Source of the DNA: JBFLYH01 sp964630235
GTDB taxonomy: Bacteria; Oederibacteriota; JAAXVQ01; JAUVAV01
Assembly (NCBI GenBank): GCA_964630235.1
Contig: CAZVUO010000001.1
Coordinates: 310,001 to 374,000 of the forward strand
Direction of reading: 5' to 3'
Length of the DNA stretch: 64,000 nucleotides
Each line of letters opens with the position of its first letter. Within the stretch, counting starts at the first letter, position 1. The notes below the pieces were generated by a model, which did no database searches, had not been told where the DNA came from, and worked only from the letters and a program-made list of their open reading frames with translations. Shown here piece by piece: positions 8,137 to 16,814 of the stretch. The translations under genes and the position numbers were made by a program.

Positions 8137-8898
8137 CTACCCGCCTTCACTTGCGGCTCTTTTTTCTCTCTCGGCGAGCAGCAGCAACTGCTGCCCCCAG
8201 GGGAACAGGTCGTTCACGAAGAACAGCCCGTACAACAACTGCGACGCGGCCTTCTGCGCCCAGCCGTAGCGGGACGCGCCGAAGCTTTGGTACATGCGCT
8301 CCGGCGCCACGCTGTTGATCAGCCGTTTGTACAGCGAGTGCAGGGGAAAACCCCAGCGCCGCAGGCGCTTCACCTGGAAACCGCGGCGCGCGAGTTCCGC
8401 CGCCAGCTCCGTCCCGGCGAAATGCCGCTGGTGCCCCACCATCCGGTCAATGGCGTAGCGCGGCCCGCACGGCACGGTGACAACCACATAGCGCCGCGCG
8501 GAGGCGCAGCAATGGCGCAGGCCCGCGCGCCAGTCGTTCAGGTGCTCCAGCACTTCGCTCGCCACCACCAGATCGAATTGACGGCCGCCGGGAAACGCTC
8601 CGCGGCTGATGTCCACCACCGCGAAACGCGCGCCCGGCAGACGCCGGCGGTTGTCGCGGATCACCCGGGGCGAAAGGTCGCAGCCGGCCACGGTCTTGCC
8701 TTTGGCCTGCCACTCGGTGAGCAGGTACGGCTGGCCGCAGCCCACGTCGAGCAGGGTGTCAAACTGGAGCGGGGCGAGCAGGCCGCGCAACAGCCGGCGC
8801 CGGTGCCGGGGCGCGGGCGAATAGCGGTGTACATCGTCCCAGGCCGCGGCCAGGTCGGGGTTCGCGGAGGCCGGGCGCGGGCGCATGCGGCGCGTCAT
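8137..8898 (-). CDS. SAM-dependent methyltransferase
   Basis: 253 residues. Class I methyltransferase core: motif I TLLDVGCGQPYLL (about 48-60), an acidic post-I residue in VAGCDLSP, and motif IV-like LVVASEVLEHLNDW. It resembles the UbiG/Methyltransf_11 group. The ATG chosen at 8898 overlaps the stop of the upstream kinase gene as TGATG; a longer frame from 8946 is less likely. It is the last gene of the SDR-kinase-methyltransferase unit. Modification of a heptose or other glycan residue is inferred from this coupling; nothing in the sequence identifies the substrate. Confidence 0.8.
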   Translation of the reverse strand: MTRRMRPRPASANPDLAAAWDDVHRYSPAPRHRRRLLRGLLAPLQFDTLLDVGCGQPYLLTEWQAKGKTVAGCDLSPRVIRDNRRRLPGARFAVVDISRGAFPGGRQFDLVVASEVLEHLNDWRAGLRHCCASARRYVVVTVPCGPRYAIDRMVGHQRHFAGTELAAELARRGFQVKRLRRWGFPLHSLYKRLINSVAPERMYQSFGASRYGWAQKAASQLLYGLFFVNDLFPWGQQLLLLAEREKRAASEGG

Positions 8899-9884
8899 CA
8901 GCTGTAAAATCCGACCCGCGCGCCCTCGGCCGCAAACGTGAACCACGTGGGTTCCAGGCCCAGGGGCTTCATGGCCCCGACCAGTTTGGCCCTGTTGTGC
9001 GGACAGTAGAGCAGCAGAAATCCGCCCCCGCCCGCGCCCACGACTTTGCCGCCCAGGGCGCCGTTGCGCCGGGCCGTGTCATAGGCCTCGTCAATCAACG
9101 CGTCCGAAACTTTGTCGGACAGGCCCCGCTTGGCCAGCCAGTGCTCATGCATCAGCTCGCCGAAGGCATCGAGCCGGCCTTCCTGCTCGAGCAGTTGCTT
9201 GGTGGCCAGGCCGATCTCCTTGATGCGGTGCAGGCGTTCGAGCGTGGCCGCGTCGCCGGACCGGCTGTTGCGGTCCTGCTCGGCCAGCACGGTGCGGGCG
9301 TCGCGTTCCCGCTTGAGATAAAAAAGGAGCAGGTTGTTTTGCAGCTCCAGCAGGTTCTCGGGCTTGATGGCCAGAGGCTCCACCCGGACCGCGCCGTCCG
9401 GTTCGAACCAGTAGGCGTTGACCCCGCCGAACGCGGCCACGTACTGGTCCTGCTTGCCAATGGGCTCCTGGAGCACGTCCATTTCCAGGTGGCAGGCGGC
9501 CTCGGCCAGCTCGCGCTGGGGCAGGCGCCGGTGCTGGTACTCAAACAGGGCGTTGAGCAGGGCCACGGTGAAGCTCGAGGACGTGCCCAGGCCACAGTTG
9601 GCCGGCACTTCGGCCAGCGAAATCAGCTCGATCTGGCGCTCCAGGCCCACGTAGCGCAGGGCTTCGCGAAACAGCGGGTGCTGGATCTGGTCCACGCGGT
9701 CCACGATCTCGGTTTTGGAATAGGACAGGCGGATCGAAGGCTGGAAGCGCTTCTCGGCCATGATGTAGATGTACTTGTCAATGGCCGCGGCCACCAGAAA
9801 ACCGCCGTGTTGCCGGTAGTAAGACGGCAGGTCCGTGCCGCCGCCGCCCAGGGACAGCCGCACCGGCGCGCGCGAGATGATCAT
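8898..9884 (-). CDS. hddA: GHMP kinase, D-glycero-D-manno-heptose 7-phosphate kinase-like
   Basis: 328 residues. GHMP-kinase motifs: N-terminal SRAPVRLSLGGGGTDLPSYY (about 4-23), the ATP-binding glycine/serine loop NCGLGTSSSFTVALLNAL (about 97-114) and the C-terminal KVVGAGGGGFLLLY. GKQDQYVAAFGG (the block after the LEMDVLQEPI helix) is typical of HddA and related sugar kinases. HddA phosphorylates C1 of heptose 7-phosphate. The ATG at 9884 overlaps the upstream SDR stop as ATGA; an in-frame start at 9968 would lie inside the SDR gene. With GmhA-, GmhB- and HddC-like genes next door it completes a GDP-heptose set. Fucokinase-like activity is the alternative. Confidence 0.8.
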   Translation of the reverse strand: MIISRAPVRLSLGGGGTDLPSYYRQHGGFLVAAAIDKYIYIMAEKRFQPSIRLSYSKTEIVDRVDQIQHPLFREALRYVGLERQIELISLAEVPANCGLGTSSSFTVALLNALFEYQHRRLPQRELAEAACHLEMDVLQEPIGKQDQYVAAFGGVNAYWFEPDGAVRVEPLAIKPENLLELQNNLLLFYLKRERDARTVLAEQDRNSRSGDAATLERLHRIKEIGLATKQLLEQEGRLDAFGELMHEHWLAKRGLSDKVSDALIDEAYDTARRNGALGGKVVGAGGGGFLLLYCPHNRAKLVGAMKPLGLEPTWFTFAAEGARVGFYS

Positions 9885-10861
9885 GCCTTCCCCTCCTGAC
9901 CCCGGCTGCCGGCCATGGCCGCGAGGGAACGCCGCAAGGCCTCGGCCGACGAGTAGCGCGGGCGCCATCCCAGGGCCCTCAGCTTGCGCGTGTGGAGCCG
10001 CACCACGGGCACATCGCCCTGCCAGCCCCGCGGCCCGCCGGTAAAGCGGTACGTTACGCCCGACAGCCCCAGGCTGGCCACGGCCAGGTCCGCGATGGCC
10101 TTCACGGTCACCGCGTCCGGCGTGGCGACATTATAATATTGGTAGCCGCCGGTTTGCTTGCGCTCCACCAGGCGCAGGGCGCTGATCACATCGGTCACAT
10201 CAATGTACGCCTTGGACTGGGTGCCGTCGCCCAAAATTTCCAGTTCCCGGGCATTGGCCCGCAGCTTGCGCACGAAGTCAAAACCCACGCCGTGGGTCTG
10301 GCGCGGGCCGACCACGTTGGCGAAGCGGAAACTGCCGCCCGCCATGCCGAACAGGTGGCAATAACTGCAGAGCAAGGCCTCGCCCGCCAGCTTGCTGGCG
10401 CCATAGGTGGAAACCGGGAGCTTGAAAGGATAATCCTCAGCCAGGCGCTTGCGGCCGGCATCGCCGTACACGCCGCTGCCCGAGGCATACAGGACCAGCC
10501 GGACCTTGGTCAGACGCGCAGCCTCAAGCAGCTGGTGGGTGAGATAGGTGCCTTCCCAAAAATCCACGCCCGGTTCAGTGACCGCCCGCGCGATGTCCGG
10601 GTTGGACGCGAAGTGATACACGACCTGGCTGCCGGTCATGGCCTTGGCCAGGGCGGCCGCGTCTTTCAAATCCGCGGCCACCACCTTCAGGCGCGGATCC
10701 TTGGCTACAGGCTCCAGGTGCGCGCGCCGGCCCGACGAAAAATTATCGTACACGGTTACGCGGCAGTCCGGTTCCTCGGCAAGCAGGTGCTGCACCAGGT
10801 GGCTGCCGATGAAACCCGCGCCGCCGGCGACGAAATAGGTGGTGGAATTGGTTGTGGGCAC
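9881..10861 (-). CDS. NAD-dependent epimerase/dehydratase (extended SDR)
   Basis: 326 residues. The Rossmann motif is VAGGAGFIGSHL (about 11-22), with Asp39 ending strand 2 for NAD selection. The active-site pair is STYGASKLAGEAL (Tyr about 153, Lys about 157), and the strand-4 motif is VYHFASNPDI. It is GalE/heptose-epimerase-like, and its placement before the HddA-like kinase suggests a nucleotide-sugar (perhaps heptose) substrate. The start is GTG with an AGGAG site nine bases upstream. It is the first gene of its unit, about 124 bases downstream of the predicted promoter at 10992-11021. Confidence 0.85.
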   Translation of the reverse strand: MPTTNSTTYFVAGGAGFIGSHLVQHLLAEEPDCRVTVYDNFSSGRRAHLEPVAKDPRLKVVAADLKDAAALAKAMTGSQVVYHFASNPDIARAVTEPGVDFWEGTYLTHQLLEAARLTKVRLVLYASGSGVYGDAGRKRLAEDYPFKLPVSTYGASKLAGEALLCSYCHLFGMAGGSFRFANVVGPRQTHGVGFDFVRKLRANARELEILGDGTQSKAYIDVTDVISALRLVERKQTGGYQYYNVATPDAVTVKAIADLAVASLGLSGVTYRFTGGPRGWQGDVPVVRLHTRKLRALGWRPRYSSAEALRRSLAAMAGSRGQEGKA

Positions 10862-10882
10862 TTTCTGGCGCTCCTGCCTCAG

Positions 10883-10938
10883 AAAAGCAGCACCGCGGCC
10901 GGACCGGCCGCGGCCTGCTTGCTTTTTTTATTGTTTTT
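10883..10938. terminator. strong bidirectional terminator-like hairpin in the heptose operon leader
   Basis: CCGCGGCC and GGCCGCGG form a perfect 8-bp stem with a 5-base loop. It is extended outward by AGCAG / CTGCT with one-base bulges. On the plus strand it is followed by a seven-T run and a further T-rich stretch; on the minus strand by only TTTT. It sits between the promoter at 10992-11021 and the SDR start, so on the minus strand it could act as an attenuator. On the plus strand it would block antisense transcription toward 11188. Confidence 0.55.
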
Positions 10939-10950
10939 AATGGAGTTAAA

Positions 10951-10975
10951 GCCGAGAGGTTTTTAGCCTCCCGGC
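10951..10975 (-). promoter_or_regulatory. second leader hairpin of the heptose operon
   Basis: On the minus strand GCCGGGAGG pairs with CCTCTCGGC over a 7-base A-rich loop, with one A-C mismatch in nine positions. It lies about 10-35 bases after the expected transcription start and before the stronger hairpin at 10883. Together they make a structured 124-base leader. No ligand or protein site is recognisable. Confidence 0.4.
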
Positions 10976-10991
10976 ATATCAAAGCTTGCTG

Positions 10992-11021
10992 ATTGTAAGC
11001 TGAAATAATAAAATAGGTCAA
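10992..11021 (-). promoter_or_regulatory. sigma-70-type promoter for the SDR-hddA-methyltransferase unit
   Basis: On the minus strand TTGACC (11021-11016) and TACAAT (10997-10992) are each one base off consensus, with an 18-base spacer. Transcription would start near 10985, leaving a 124-base leader with two hairpins. Confidence 0.6.
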
Positions 11022-11042
11022 TCATTTTTCAGGTAACGCTGA

Positions 11043-11119
11043 TTAGTAATCTCCCCTTCCCCTCTTTAGAAAAGAGGGGTTTGATCCCCCTTTTCTAAAG
11101 GGGATCAAGGGGCATTACT
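11043..11119. repeat. dispersed repeat, family C copy 1
   Basis: The element starts AGTAATCTCCCC and ends with its mirror GGGGCATTACT. Inside are CCCTCTTTAGAAAAGAGGGG and CCCCTTTTCTAAAGGGG hairpins. A second copy with the same ends lies at 30203-30279. Non-coding; similar to repeats seen in many bacterial genomes. Confidence 0.75.
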
Positions 11120-11187
11120 CATGATGCTCATCTGAAGACCTTGATCTCTGCTCTTAAGAAAACGCTCAACGGAGCCGCCTGCCGCGC

Positions 11188-12642
11188 ATGAAAAAATTCC
11201 TCCTGCTTAATCCTCCGCTCAGCGAGGTCGAACGCTCCGGCGCCCTGGCCAAGGCCACGGCCCGTTCCCTGCCTTACGGCCTGCTGAGCGTGGCTGCCGT
11301 GGCGCGGCAGGCCGGTTACGCGGCCGAGATCCTGGACGCGGCCATTGACAGCCTCGGTCTGCCGGAGACCGCGAACCGTATACTGGCCGCCAAACCGGAC
11401 TATCTCGGCATCACCACGGTCACAGTCTCCGTTGACCGCACGGCCGAGCTGGCGGACCTGATCAAGCGCCGCGCACCCCATCTCCCCATCATCGTGGGCG
11501 GCGCGCACGTGAGCTCCGTGCCCGAGGAAACCCTGCGCCGCTATCCGAGCTTTGACTTGGGCGTGATCGGCGAGGCCGAGGTCAGCGTCATCGCACTGCT
11601 TCGGGCCCTGGACGCGGGTGCGGACCTGTCCGGCGTGAACGGGATCATCTTCCGTCGCAACGGCGGCCTGGTGCGCACGCCCCGGCAGGCGCCGATCAAG
11701 GACCTGGACGCCCTGCCCCCTCCGGCCTGGGACCTGGTGCCGGACGTGATCCGGCGCTACCGCCCCTCGGCCCCCTCCTATTTGCGCCTGCCTTCCACCA
11801 CCATCGTGACCTCGCGCGGCTGCGTGGGCAACTGCCTGTTCTGCAACAGCAAGGCCATCCACGGCTATCTGCGCTGTTTCAGCGCGGACTATGTGCTAAA
11901 GCTCATCCGGCACCTGGTCAAACACTACGGCTTGCGCGATCTCAGCCTGTACGACGACAACTTCCTTTTCTATCCCGAACGGGTGGAGGCGATCTGCCGC
12001 GCCCTGCTCGACAAGAAAATCGGCCTGACCTGGTCGTGCTATTCGCGGGTGGACCAGGGCAACGCGGAGCTGTTCCGGCTCATGAAGCGGGCGGGCTGCT
12101 GGCAGGTCAGTTACGGCGTGGAAAGCGGTTCGCAGATGATCCTCGACTTTATCCGCAAGCATGTCACGCTGGAGCAGATCGAGGCTACCCTGACCGCGAC
12201 CAAGCAGGCCGGCCTGCGCACCCGCGGGTTTTTCATGATCGGGCACCTGCGGGAGACGCGCGAGACCATCCAACAGACCCTGGACTTCCTGCTGCGCCTG
12301 CCCCTGGACGACTTTCACTTCACGACCTTCACGCCCCTGCCCGGCACCCCGGCCTACGAGATCGCGGACCAGTACGGAACCTTCGACAAAACCTGGAGCA
12401 AGATGAACCTGCAGTACCCGTCCTTCATCCCCCACGGCCTTACGGCCCAGGACCTGGAACGGTACTCCAAACTGGCCTACCGCCGCTTCTATTTCCGCCC
12501 CCGCGTGCTCCTGGGCTACCTGGGCATGCTCCTGCGCCACCCGCGCAACCTGCTGCGCTTGTGGAACGGCCTGCAGGCCCTGGTGACGCGGATCTTCCTC
12601 AAAGACCAGTCGGACAAGCAAGCGTATAAAACGACCCCGTAA
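11188..12642 (+). CDS. B12-binding-domain radical SAM protein
   Basis: 484 residues. The N terminus (about 1-150) is a cobalamin-binding-like Rossmann domain, LLLNPPLSE...LPYGLLSVAAVARQAG...IIVGGAHVSSVPEETL. The radical SAM core carries the cluster-binding cysteines Cys212, Cys216 and Cys219 in SRGCVGNCLFC, followed by YDDNFLF and YGVESGS. The C terminus (about 430-484) is rich in Arg/Tyr helices. This is the BchE/P-methylase-like class acting in methylations or cyclisations of complex substrates; the exact reaction is unknown. It is the only plus-strand gene in the left half and stands alone. The ribosome site is weak (CGGAG about 13 bases upstream). Confidence 0.85.
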   Translation: MKKFLLLNPPLSEVERSGALAKATARSLPYGLLSVAAVARQAGYAAEILDAAIDSLGLPETANRILAAKPDYLGITTVTVSVDRTAELADLIKRRAPHLPIIVGGAHVSSVPEETLRRYPSFDLGVIGEAEVSVIALLRALDAGADLSGVNGIIFRRNGGLVRTPRQAPIKDLDALPPPAWDLVPDVIRRYRPSAPSYLRLPSTTIVTSRGCVGNCLFCNSKAIHGYLRCFSADYVLKLIRHLVKHYGLRDLSLYDDNFLFYPERVEAICRALLDKKIGLTWSCYSRVDQGNAELFRLMKRAGCWQVSYGVESGSQMILDFIRKHVTLEQIEATLTATKQAGLRTRGFFMIGHLRETRETIQQTLDFLLRLPLDDFHFTTFTPLPGTPAYEIADQYGTFDKTWSKMNLQYPSFIPHGLTAQDLERYSKLAYRRFYFRPRVLLGYLGMLLRHPRNLLRLWNGLQALVTRIFLKDQSDKQAYKTTP

Positions 12643-12827
12643 ACTTCCTGCGCAAGACTATAAAAGCAAGGGTCTCGTTTTGATTATGCTTAATTTATGA
12701 TTTGCTGATGACCGTCATACCGGCGAAAGCCGGTATCCAGTGGTTTTGACGGGCAGTCTAAGTGGTTCCCCCCGGGCTAAAGCATGGGGCACCAAACCCA
12801 AACCGGGCGAAGTCTCATTTTAAGGTC
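12643..12827. other. intergenic region with half of a family A repeat
   Basis: Downstream of the radical SAM gene I see no terminator hairpin. The first half of a family A repeat (CGTCATACCGG...GGTATCCAG) lies at 12713-12740. No open frame here has a ribosome site worth reporting. Confidence 0.5.
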
Positions 12828-12917
12828 GTCATTGCGAGGCTCCCCGAGCTTGTCGAGGGGAGACGCGGCAATCTCGGTCTTAAGATTGCTTCGCTCCCTA
12901 CGATCGCTCGCAATGAC
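12828..12917. repeat. dispersed inverted repeat, family B copy 2
   Basis: Ends GTCATTGCGAG and CTCGCAATGAC, as in the copy at 3991. The interior holds CTCCCCGAGCTTGTCGAGGGGAG-type pairing (CTCCCCGA / TCGAGGGGAG) and AATCTCGG...AAGATTGCTTCG. It lies between the two separated halves of a family A element (12713-12740 and 13000-13028). Confidence 0.85.
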
Positions 12918-12999
12918 CCACTTCTTTAGGGTCCTCGGTTCGACTTCGCCCTCTCACATTCACCCCTGGCCGAAGGGCACGGGTGGCCCTAGGCCGTGG

Positions 13000-13028
13000 C
13001 TGGACCCCGGCTTACGCCGGGGTGACGA
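13000..13028. repeat. family A repeat, second half
   Basis: CTGGACCCCGGC, a TTAC loop variant, then GCCGGGGTGACG. In other copies this half lies much closer to the first half; here 260 bases containing a family B element separate them. It ends 14 bases before the stop of the next gene. Confidence 0.8.
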
Positions 13029-13042
13029 GCATAGAGGAATCC

Positions 13043-15583
13043 CTACGGCGACAGGACCGTGAAGGGAACTTTGGTCTTGGCCTGTCCGGGCGGCTGCCAG
13101 GACAGCACCAGGCGGGGATAGGCGCCTTCTTTTTTCTGATAATCAATGCGGATCGCGTGGCGCCCGGCCGTCAGGCGCACCGTGCCCTGACTGGTGCGGT
13201 CCGCGATCTCATTGCTCACCACGCGCTGGCCGTCAATGAACAGCCACGCACCCTCGTTGGACAGCACTTCAAACAGATAAACGCCCGCCCGCTCCACGGT
13301 CAGATTCCCTTCCCAGCGCACGGAGAACGGCGCGGACAGAGTAAAGTCGTGGCCCAGGAGCGACAGGAGCGGATCCACCCGGCTGAAGAGCGGTTCCCCG
13401 CTCCAGTCCGTGCTGCGGTAATAGGCGCCGGTCAGGCCGTGCATCTCGGTCTGCGGCGACACTGCCCAGTCCGGCACCGCATTCCACGGGGCCGAGTCCG
13501 CACCCCGGCGCCAATACAGGACCACGGGCGACTCGCCGCCAGGCAGCGAGGCGCTCAGGCGCAGGCAATGCCAGCCTTCGGCCGCCTGGACTCCTTCCGG
13601 ACCCACCTGCCGGCCATCCAGCCGGATATCCGATTGCCACGCGCCGTCCATGCGCAGGAAATACCGGTCAGAACCCGGAAAGCGCAGACCGCCCTCCCAG
13701 ACCGCGGTCACCGGCCCGCTCAAGCGCAGGGAGGAAGGCGCCCAGGGAAAAACGGTTTGCGCTTTGGCCAGGTTCCCGGCCGCATCGCGGAAGGTTCCGG
13801 CCAACCCGCGCTGCTCTTGCACGTCCTTCCGGCTGACCTCGTAGGAAGTGAAGAGCGTAAAATCAAAGGGACTGCGGTGCGCGGTTTCGCGGCCGCCGGG
13901 ATAGTAGTAGCGCAGCAGCTCCAGGGCGCCGTCGTGGATGGGCAGAAGCAGGTAGCTCAGGTCCTTGTCGCCCGGGTCGTTCGACGGCAGGGAATGAATG
14001 AGCTGGAACGGCTCGGAGTCCAGCACGCCGTGGGCCAGAAAGCGGATGGTGGGGTAGTTGTACGAGCCGGCGGAGATGTAGGCATGCGTGCGGGGCCCCA
14101 GGGCCTTCAAATGCCACCCCATGCCCGCTTCGGCGGAGTTGAATTCCGACCAGGACGCCACATGGCTGGCCTGGCGGCCGAAATACGTGGTCAGGTTGTG
14201 AACGCCGATCCAGGCGAGCAGCAGGGGGAGCGCCACCCACAGCCAGCGGTCCAGCCGGGTGCCTCGGACCAGATCCTTGGCCGCCTGCCACAGCCGCTCC
14301 AACCCAAGCGCCATTATCAGGGCCACGGGAATAATCGCGCCGATGCAGCGGTAGCTTTGCGGCGCCTCAATGGTCAGGAATCCCGGCACCAGAGCCACCA
14401 GGAACCACCACAAGGCCAGAAAGGCATGGGGCCGGTGCACATGCGCCAGGCTCCAGGCCAGGCCCAGACCGAAGAGCACGCCGCTCACCGGGTCGAGCAT
14501 GGGCGTCTCGGGCAGGTTGTGCCGGCCGTTGCAATCGCCGAAGTAATTGAACATGAGCAGCGTGGTCTTGACGTTGTTCCAGAAGGCCGCGGCCGCCTGG
14601 TCGGGCGCCACGTGGTTGAAGATCAGCACCTGGGAGTTGCGCACGAAAAAGCGCTGCGGTTCGGTGAGCGCGAAAATGCCCAGCGGCGCGAACACGGCCA
14701 GGGACACGCCGAGAAAGACCAGCAAACCCCGCCACTGCCGCTTCAGGAACTCGCGGTCCCAGGCCAGCTGCAGGGCGAGGTACGGGCCCAGCACGAACGG
14801 CACCAGGTTGGAGGCGTAGTACGTGTACAGGCCCAGGGACACGGACAGACCGGACCAGGCCATGTGCCAGCGGTTCTTCGTCTCCAGGCCCCGCAGCAGA
14901 AAATACCCGGCCGAGGCCGCGAACAGGGGCGTGAGAATGCCCACATAGTTAATGCGGGAGAAGTTGATGTGCCAGCGCATCAGGGCCAGGAGCAGGGCCG
15001 CGGCCAGGGCCACGGGCCGCGAAACCACTCTGCGGGCCAGGAAATAGAACACCGCCACCGTGGCCGTGCCGGCCAGGGCCGGCACCCACTTGGTGGCATA
15101 GGCGCTGACGCCGCCCAGCTTGAGCGCGATCAAATTATAATAATGATAGAGCGTAGGCAGGGGTGCGTCCGGCGGACCGAAGATCGGGGTGTACGCGGGG
15201 TCTTCGAGCATCTGCAGGCCGATGAGCGCGTTCATGGCCTCGTCGAAATGATACCCGTGCGGCTGGATCTCCAGCCGCCACCAGCGCGCCGCGGCCGCGA
15301 CCGCCAGCACGCCGAGCAGGATCCAGAATTCAAGCTTAGGCGCCGGGTCCTGCGGAGCGGCCAGGCGGTTGGGCGCGCGCCAGTAGGCCGCGCCGGCCAG
15401 AATCATGGCCGGCAGCCACCAGGCCAGGCCTGCCATGAGGTGGCGGCTGGCAAAGGCCTCCTGCCCCAGCCAGGCCAGGACCACGGCCAGGGCCAGCCAG
15501 CCCGGCTGAGTCAGCTGGTAAAAGCGTGCAGCCTGTTCCCCCAACGTGGGGACCGGCCGCCGCGGAGCGCGTTTGGCCGGCAT
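13043..15583 (-). CDS. GT-C membrane glycosyltransferase (PMT/ArnT-like) with C-terminal PA14 domain
   Basis: 846 residues. About a dozen hydrophobic helices fill residues 1-450. The first outer loop has HGYHFDEAMNALIG, where the acidic FDEA matches the catalytic loop of PMT/ArnT GT-C enzymes, which use polyprenyl-phosphate sugars outside the membrane. Residues 716-846 form a PA14 domain: LTGAYYRSTDWSGEPL, VRWEGNLTVERAGVYLF and AWLFIDGQRVVSN, ending in a hydrophobic strand. A jelly-roll-like stretch precedes it. The enzyme probably glycosylates an extracytoplasmic target, with PA14 binding carbohydrate. It ends two bases before the downstream-numbered aminotransferase gene stop and is probably co-transcribed with it. 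Two relatives are at 27212 and 36057. Confidence 0.8.
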   Translation of the reverse strand: MPAKRAPRRPVPTLGEQAARFYQLTQPGWLALAVVLAWLGQEAFASRHLMAGLAWWLPAMILAGAAYWRAPNRLAAPQDPAPKLEFWILLGVLAVAAAARWWRLEIQPHGYHFDEAMNALIGLQMLEDPAYTPIFGPPDAPLPTLYHYYNLIALKLGGVSAYATKWVPALAGTATVAVFYFLARRVVSRPVALAAALLLALMRWHINFSRINYVGILTPLFAASAGYFLLRGLETKNRWHMAWSGLSVSLGLYTYYASNLVPFVLGPYLALQLAWDREFLKRQWRGLLVFLGVSLAVFAPLGIFALTEPQRFFVRNSQVLIFNHVAPDQAAAAFWNNVKTTLLMFNYFGDCNGRHNLPETPMLDPVSGVLFGLGLAWSLAHVHRPHAFLALWWFLVALVPGFLTIEAPQSYRCIGAIIPVALIMALGLERLWQAAKDLVRGTRLDRWLWVALPLLLAWIGVHNLTTYFGRQASHVASWSEFNSAEAGMGWHLKALGPRTHAYISAGSYNYPTIRFLAHGVLDSEPFQLIHSLPSNDPGDKDLSYLLLPIHDGALELLRYYYPGGRETAHRSPFDFTLFTSYEVSRKDVQEQRGLAGTFRDAAGNLAKAQTVFPWAPSSLRLSGPVTAVWEGGLRFPGSDRYFLRMDGAWQSDIRLDGRQVGPEGVQAAEGWHCLRLSASLPGGESPVVLYWRRGADSAPWNAVPDWAVSPQTEMHGLTGAYYRSTDWSGEPLFSRVDPLLSLLGHDFTLSAPFSVRWEGNLTVERAGVYLFEVLSNEGAWLFIDGQRVVSNEIADRTSQGTVRLTAGRHAIRIDYQKKEGAYPRLVLSWQPPGQAKTKVPFTVLSP

Positions 15584-15584
15584 G

Positions 15585-16730
15585 CTAGGCCCCGAAGAAC
15601 CGCTTCACGCCGAGGATCACGCGCTTCACCTCGGCGTTCGTGAGCTCGGCTGAAACGGGCAGGCACAGGATCTCGGCCGCCGCTTTTTCGCTCACCGGAA
15701 AAGCATCCTTCGCGGAAGGCAGGTTCGCGAGCAGGGGCTGGCAATGCAGGGGCAGGGGGTAGTGGACGCCCGTGCTGATACCCAGGTCCGTCAGGTGCCG
15801 CTGCAGGTCGTCGCGTCGCGGGGTCTGGACCGTGAACTGGTGGTACACATGTTCCGCGCCCGGCCGCGCATGCGGCAGCCCGAGCCCCAGGCCCTTCCAG
15901 GCGGCCAGGTACTGGCGTGCGACGGCTTGCCGCCGCCGGTTCCAGGCAGCCAGGCGCTTGAGCTTGACCCGCAGGGCCGCGGACTGGAGCTCGTCCAGCC
16001 GCGAATTCAGGCCCAGCTCCTCGTGGATATATTTGCGGTCAGAACCGTGGTCGCGCAGGCGCTTCAGGCGGCTGGCCAGCTCAGGCCGGTTGGCGAGCAG
16101 CATGCCGCCGTCACCCAGGCCGCCGAGGTTTTTGGTGGGGTAAAAGGACAGGCAGCCCACGTCACCCAGGCTGCCCACGGGTTTTCCCTGCCAGGTGGCG
16201 CCAATGGCCTGGGCCGTGTCCTCGACCACGGCCAGGTTCCGGGCCTTGGCCAGTTCCAGGAGCCGGGTCATGTCCGCGGCCTGGCCGTAGAGGTGCACTG
16301 GGATCAGGGCGCGCGTACGCGGCGTGATTTTGGCCGCGACCTGCTTCGGGTCCAGGGTCAACGTGCCGGGTTCCACGTCCGCCAGCACGGGCATGGCACC
16401 AGCCAGGAGCACGGCGCTGGCCGTGGCGATGAAGGTGAAATCCGGCACGATCACTTCGTGGCCCGGCCCGATATCCAAGGCGCGCAGGGCCAGCACCAGC
16501 GCGTCGGTCCCCGAGTTCACGCCCAGGGCGAACCGGGCGCCGCAGAACGCGGCCACTTCCCGCTCCAGGGCCTGGGTTTCAGGCCCGAGGATGAAATGCC
16601 CGTCCTCGAGCACGCGCCCCAGCGCTTTGAGGAGCGCGGTCTTCAAGGGCTTGTGCTGGGCCGCGAGATTGATGTAACGGACCGGCGCCGGCCGCAGGCG
16701 GCCGGAGGTATTGCGCGTCTTTTTCGGCAT
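15585..16730 (-). CDS. DegT/DnrJ/EryC1/StrS-family sugar aminotransferase
   Basis: 381 residues, fold-type I PLP enzyme. SGTDALVLALRAL (about 73-85), VPDFTFIATASAV, VVEDTAQAIGA (Asp about 171) and the PLP lysine in LSFYPTKNLGGLGDGG (Lys about 200) are the family hallmarks. It resembles the ArnB/FdtB/WecE group that aminates nucleotide-linked keto-sugars. The ATG at 16730 is preceded by an AAAGG-type site. It sits immediately upstream of the PA14 glycosyltransferase, which suggests an amino-sugar is what that enzyme transfers. The precise sugar is unknown. Confidence 0.85.
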   Translation of the reverse strand: MPKKTRNTSGRLRPAPVRYINLAAQHKPLKTALLKALGRVLEDGHFILGPETQALEREVAAFCGARFALGVNSGTDALVLALRALDIGPGHEVIVPDFTFIATASAVLLAGAMPVLADVEPGTLTLDPKQVAAKITPRTRALIPVHLYGQAADMTRLLELAKARNLAVVEDTAQAIGATWQGKPVGSLGDVGCLSFYPTKNLGGLGDGGMLLANRPELASRLKRLRDHGSDRKYIHEELGLNSRLDELQSAALRVKLKRLAAWNRRRQAVARQYLAAWKGLGLGLPHARPGAEHVYHQFTVQTPRRDDLQRHLTDLGISTGVHYPLPLHCQPLLANLPSAKDAFPVSEKAAAEILCLPVSAELTNAEVKRVILGVKRFFGA

Positions 16731-16814
16731 GGGAAGGCCTTTCTCGGATATTTAAAATGGCCATAGCATACCATAATCTCCGGGGATCATCCAGAGGCAA
16801 GGGCATTCATTGAT

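Noticed and set aside
12983..15643. A plus-strand 886-codon open frame
   Set aside because: Antisense to the PA14 glycosyltransferase; starts inside a dispersed repeat and has no membrane or domain pattern.
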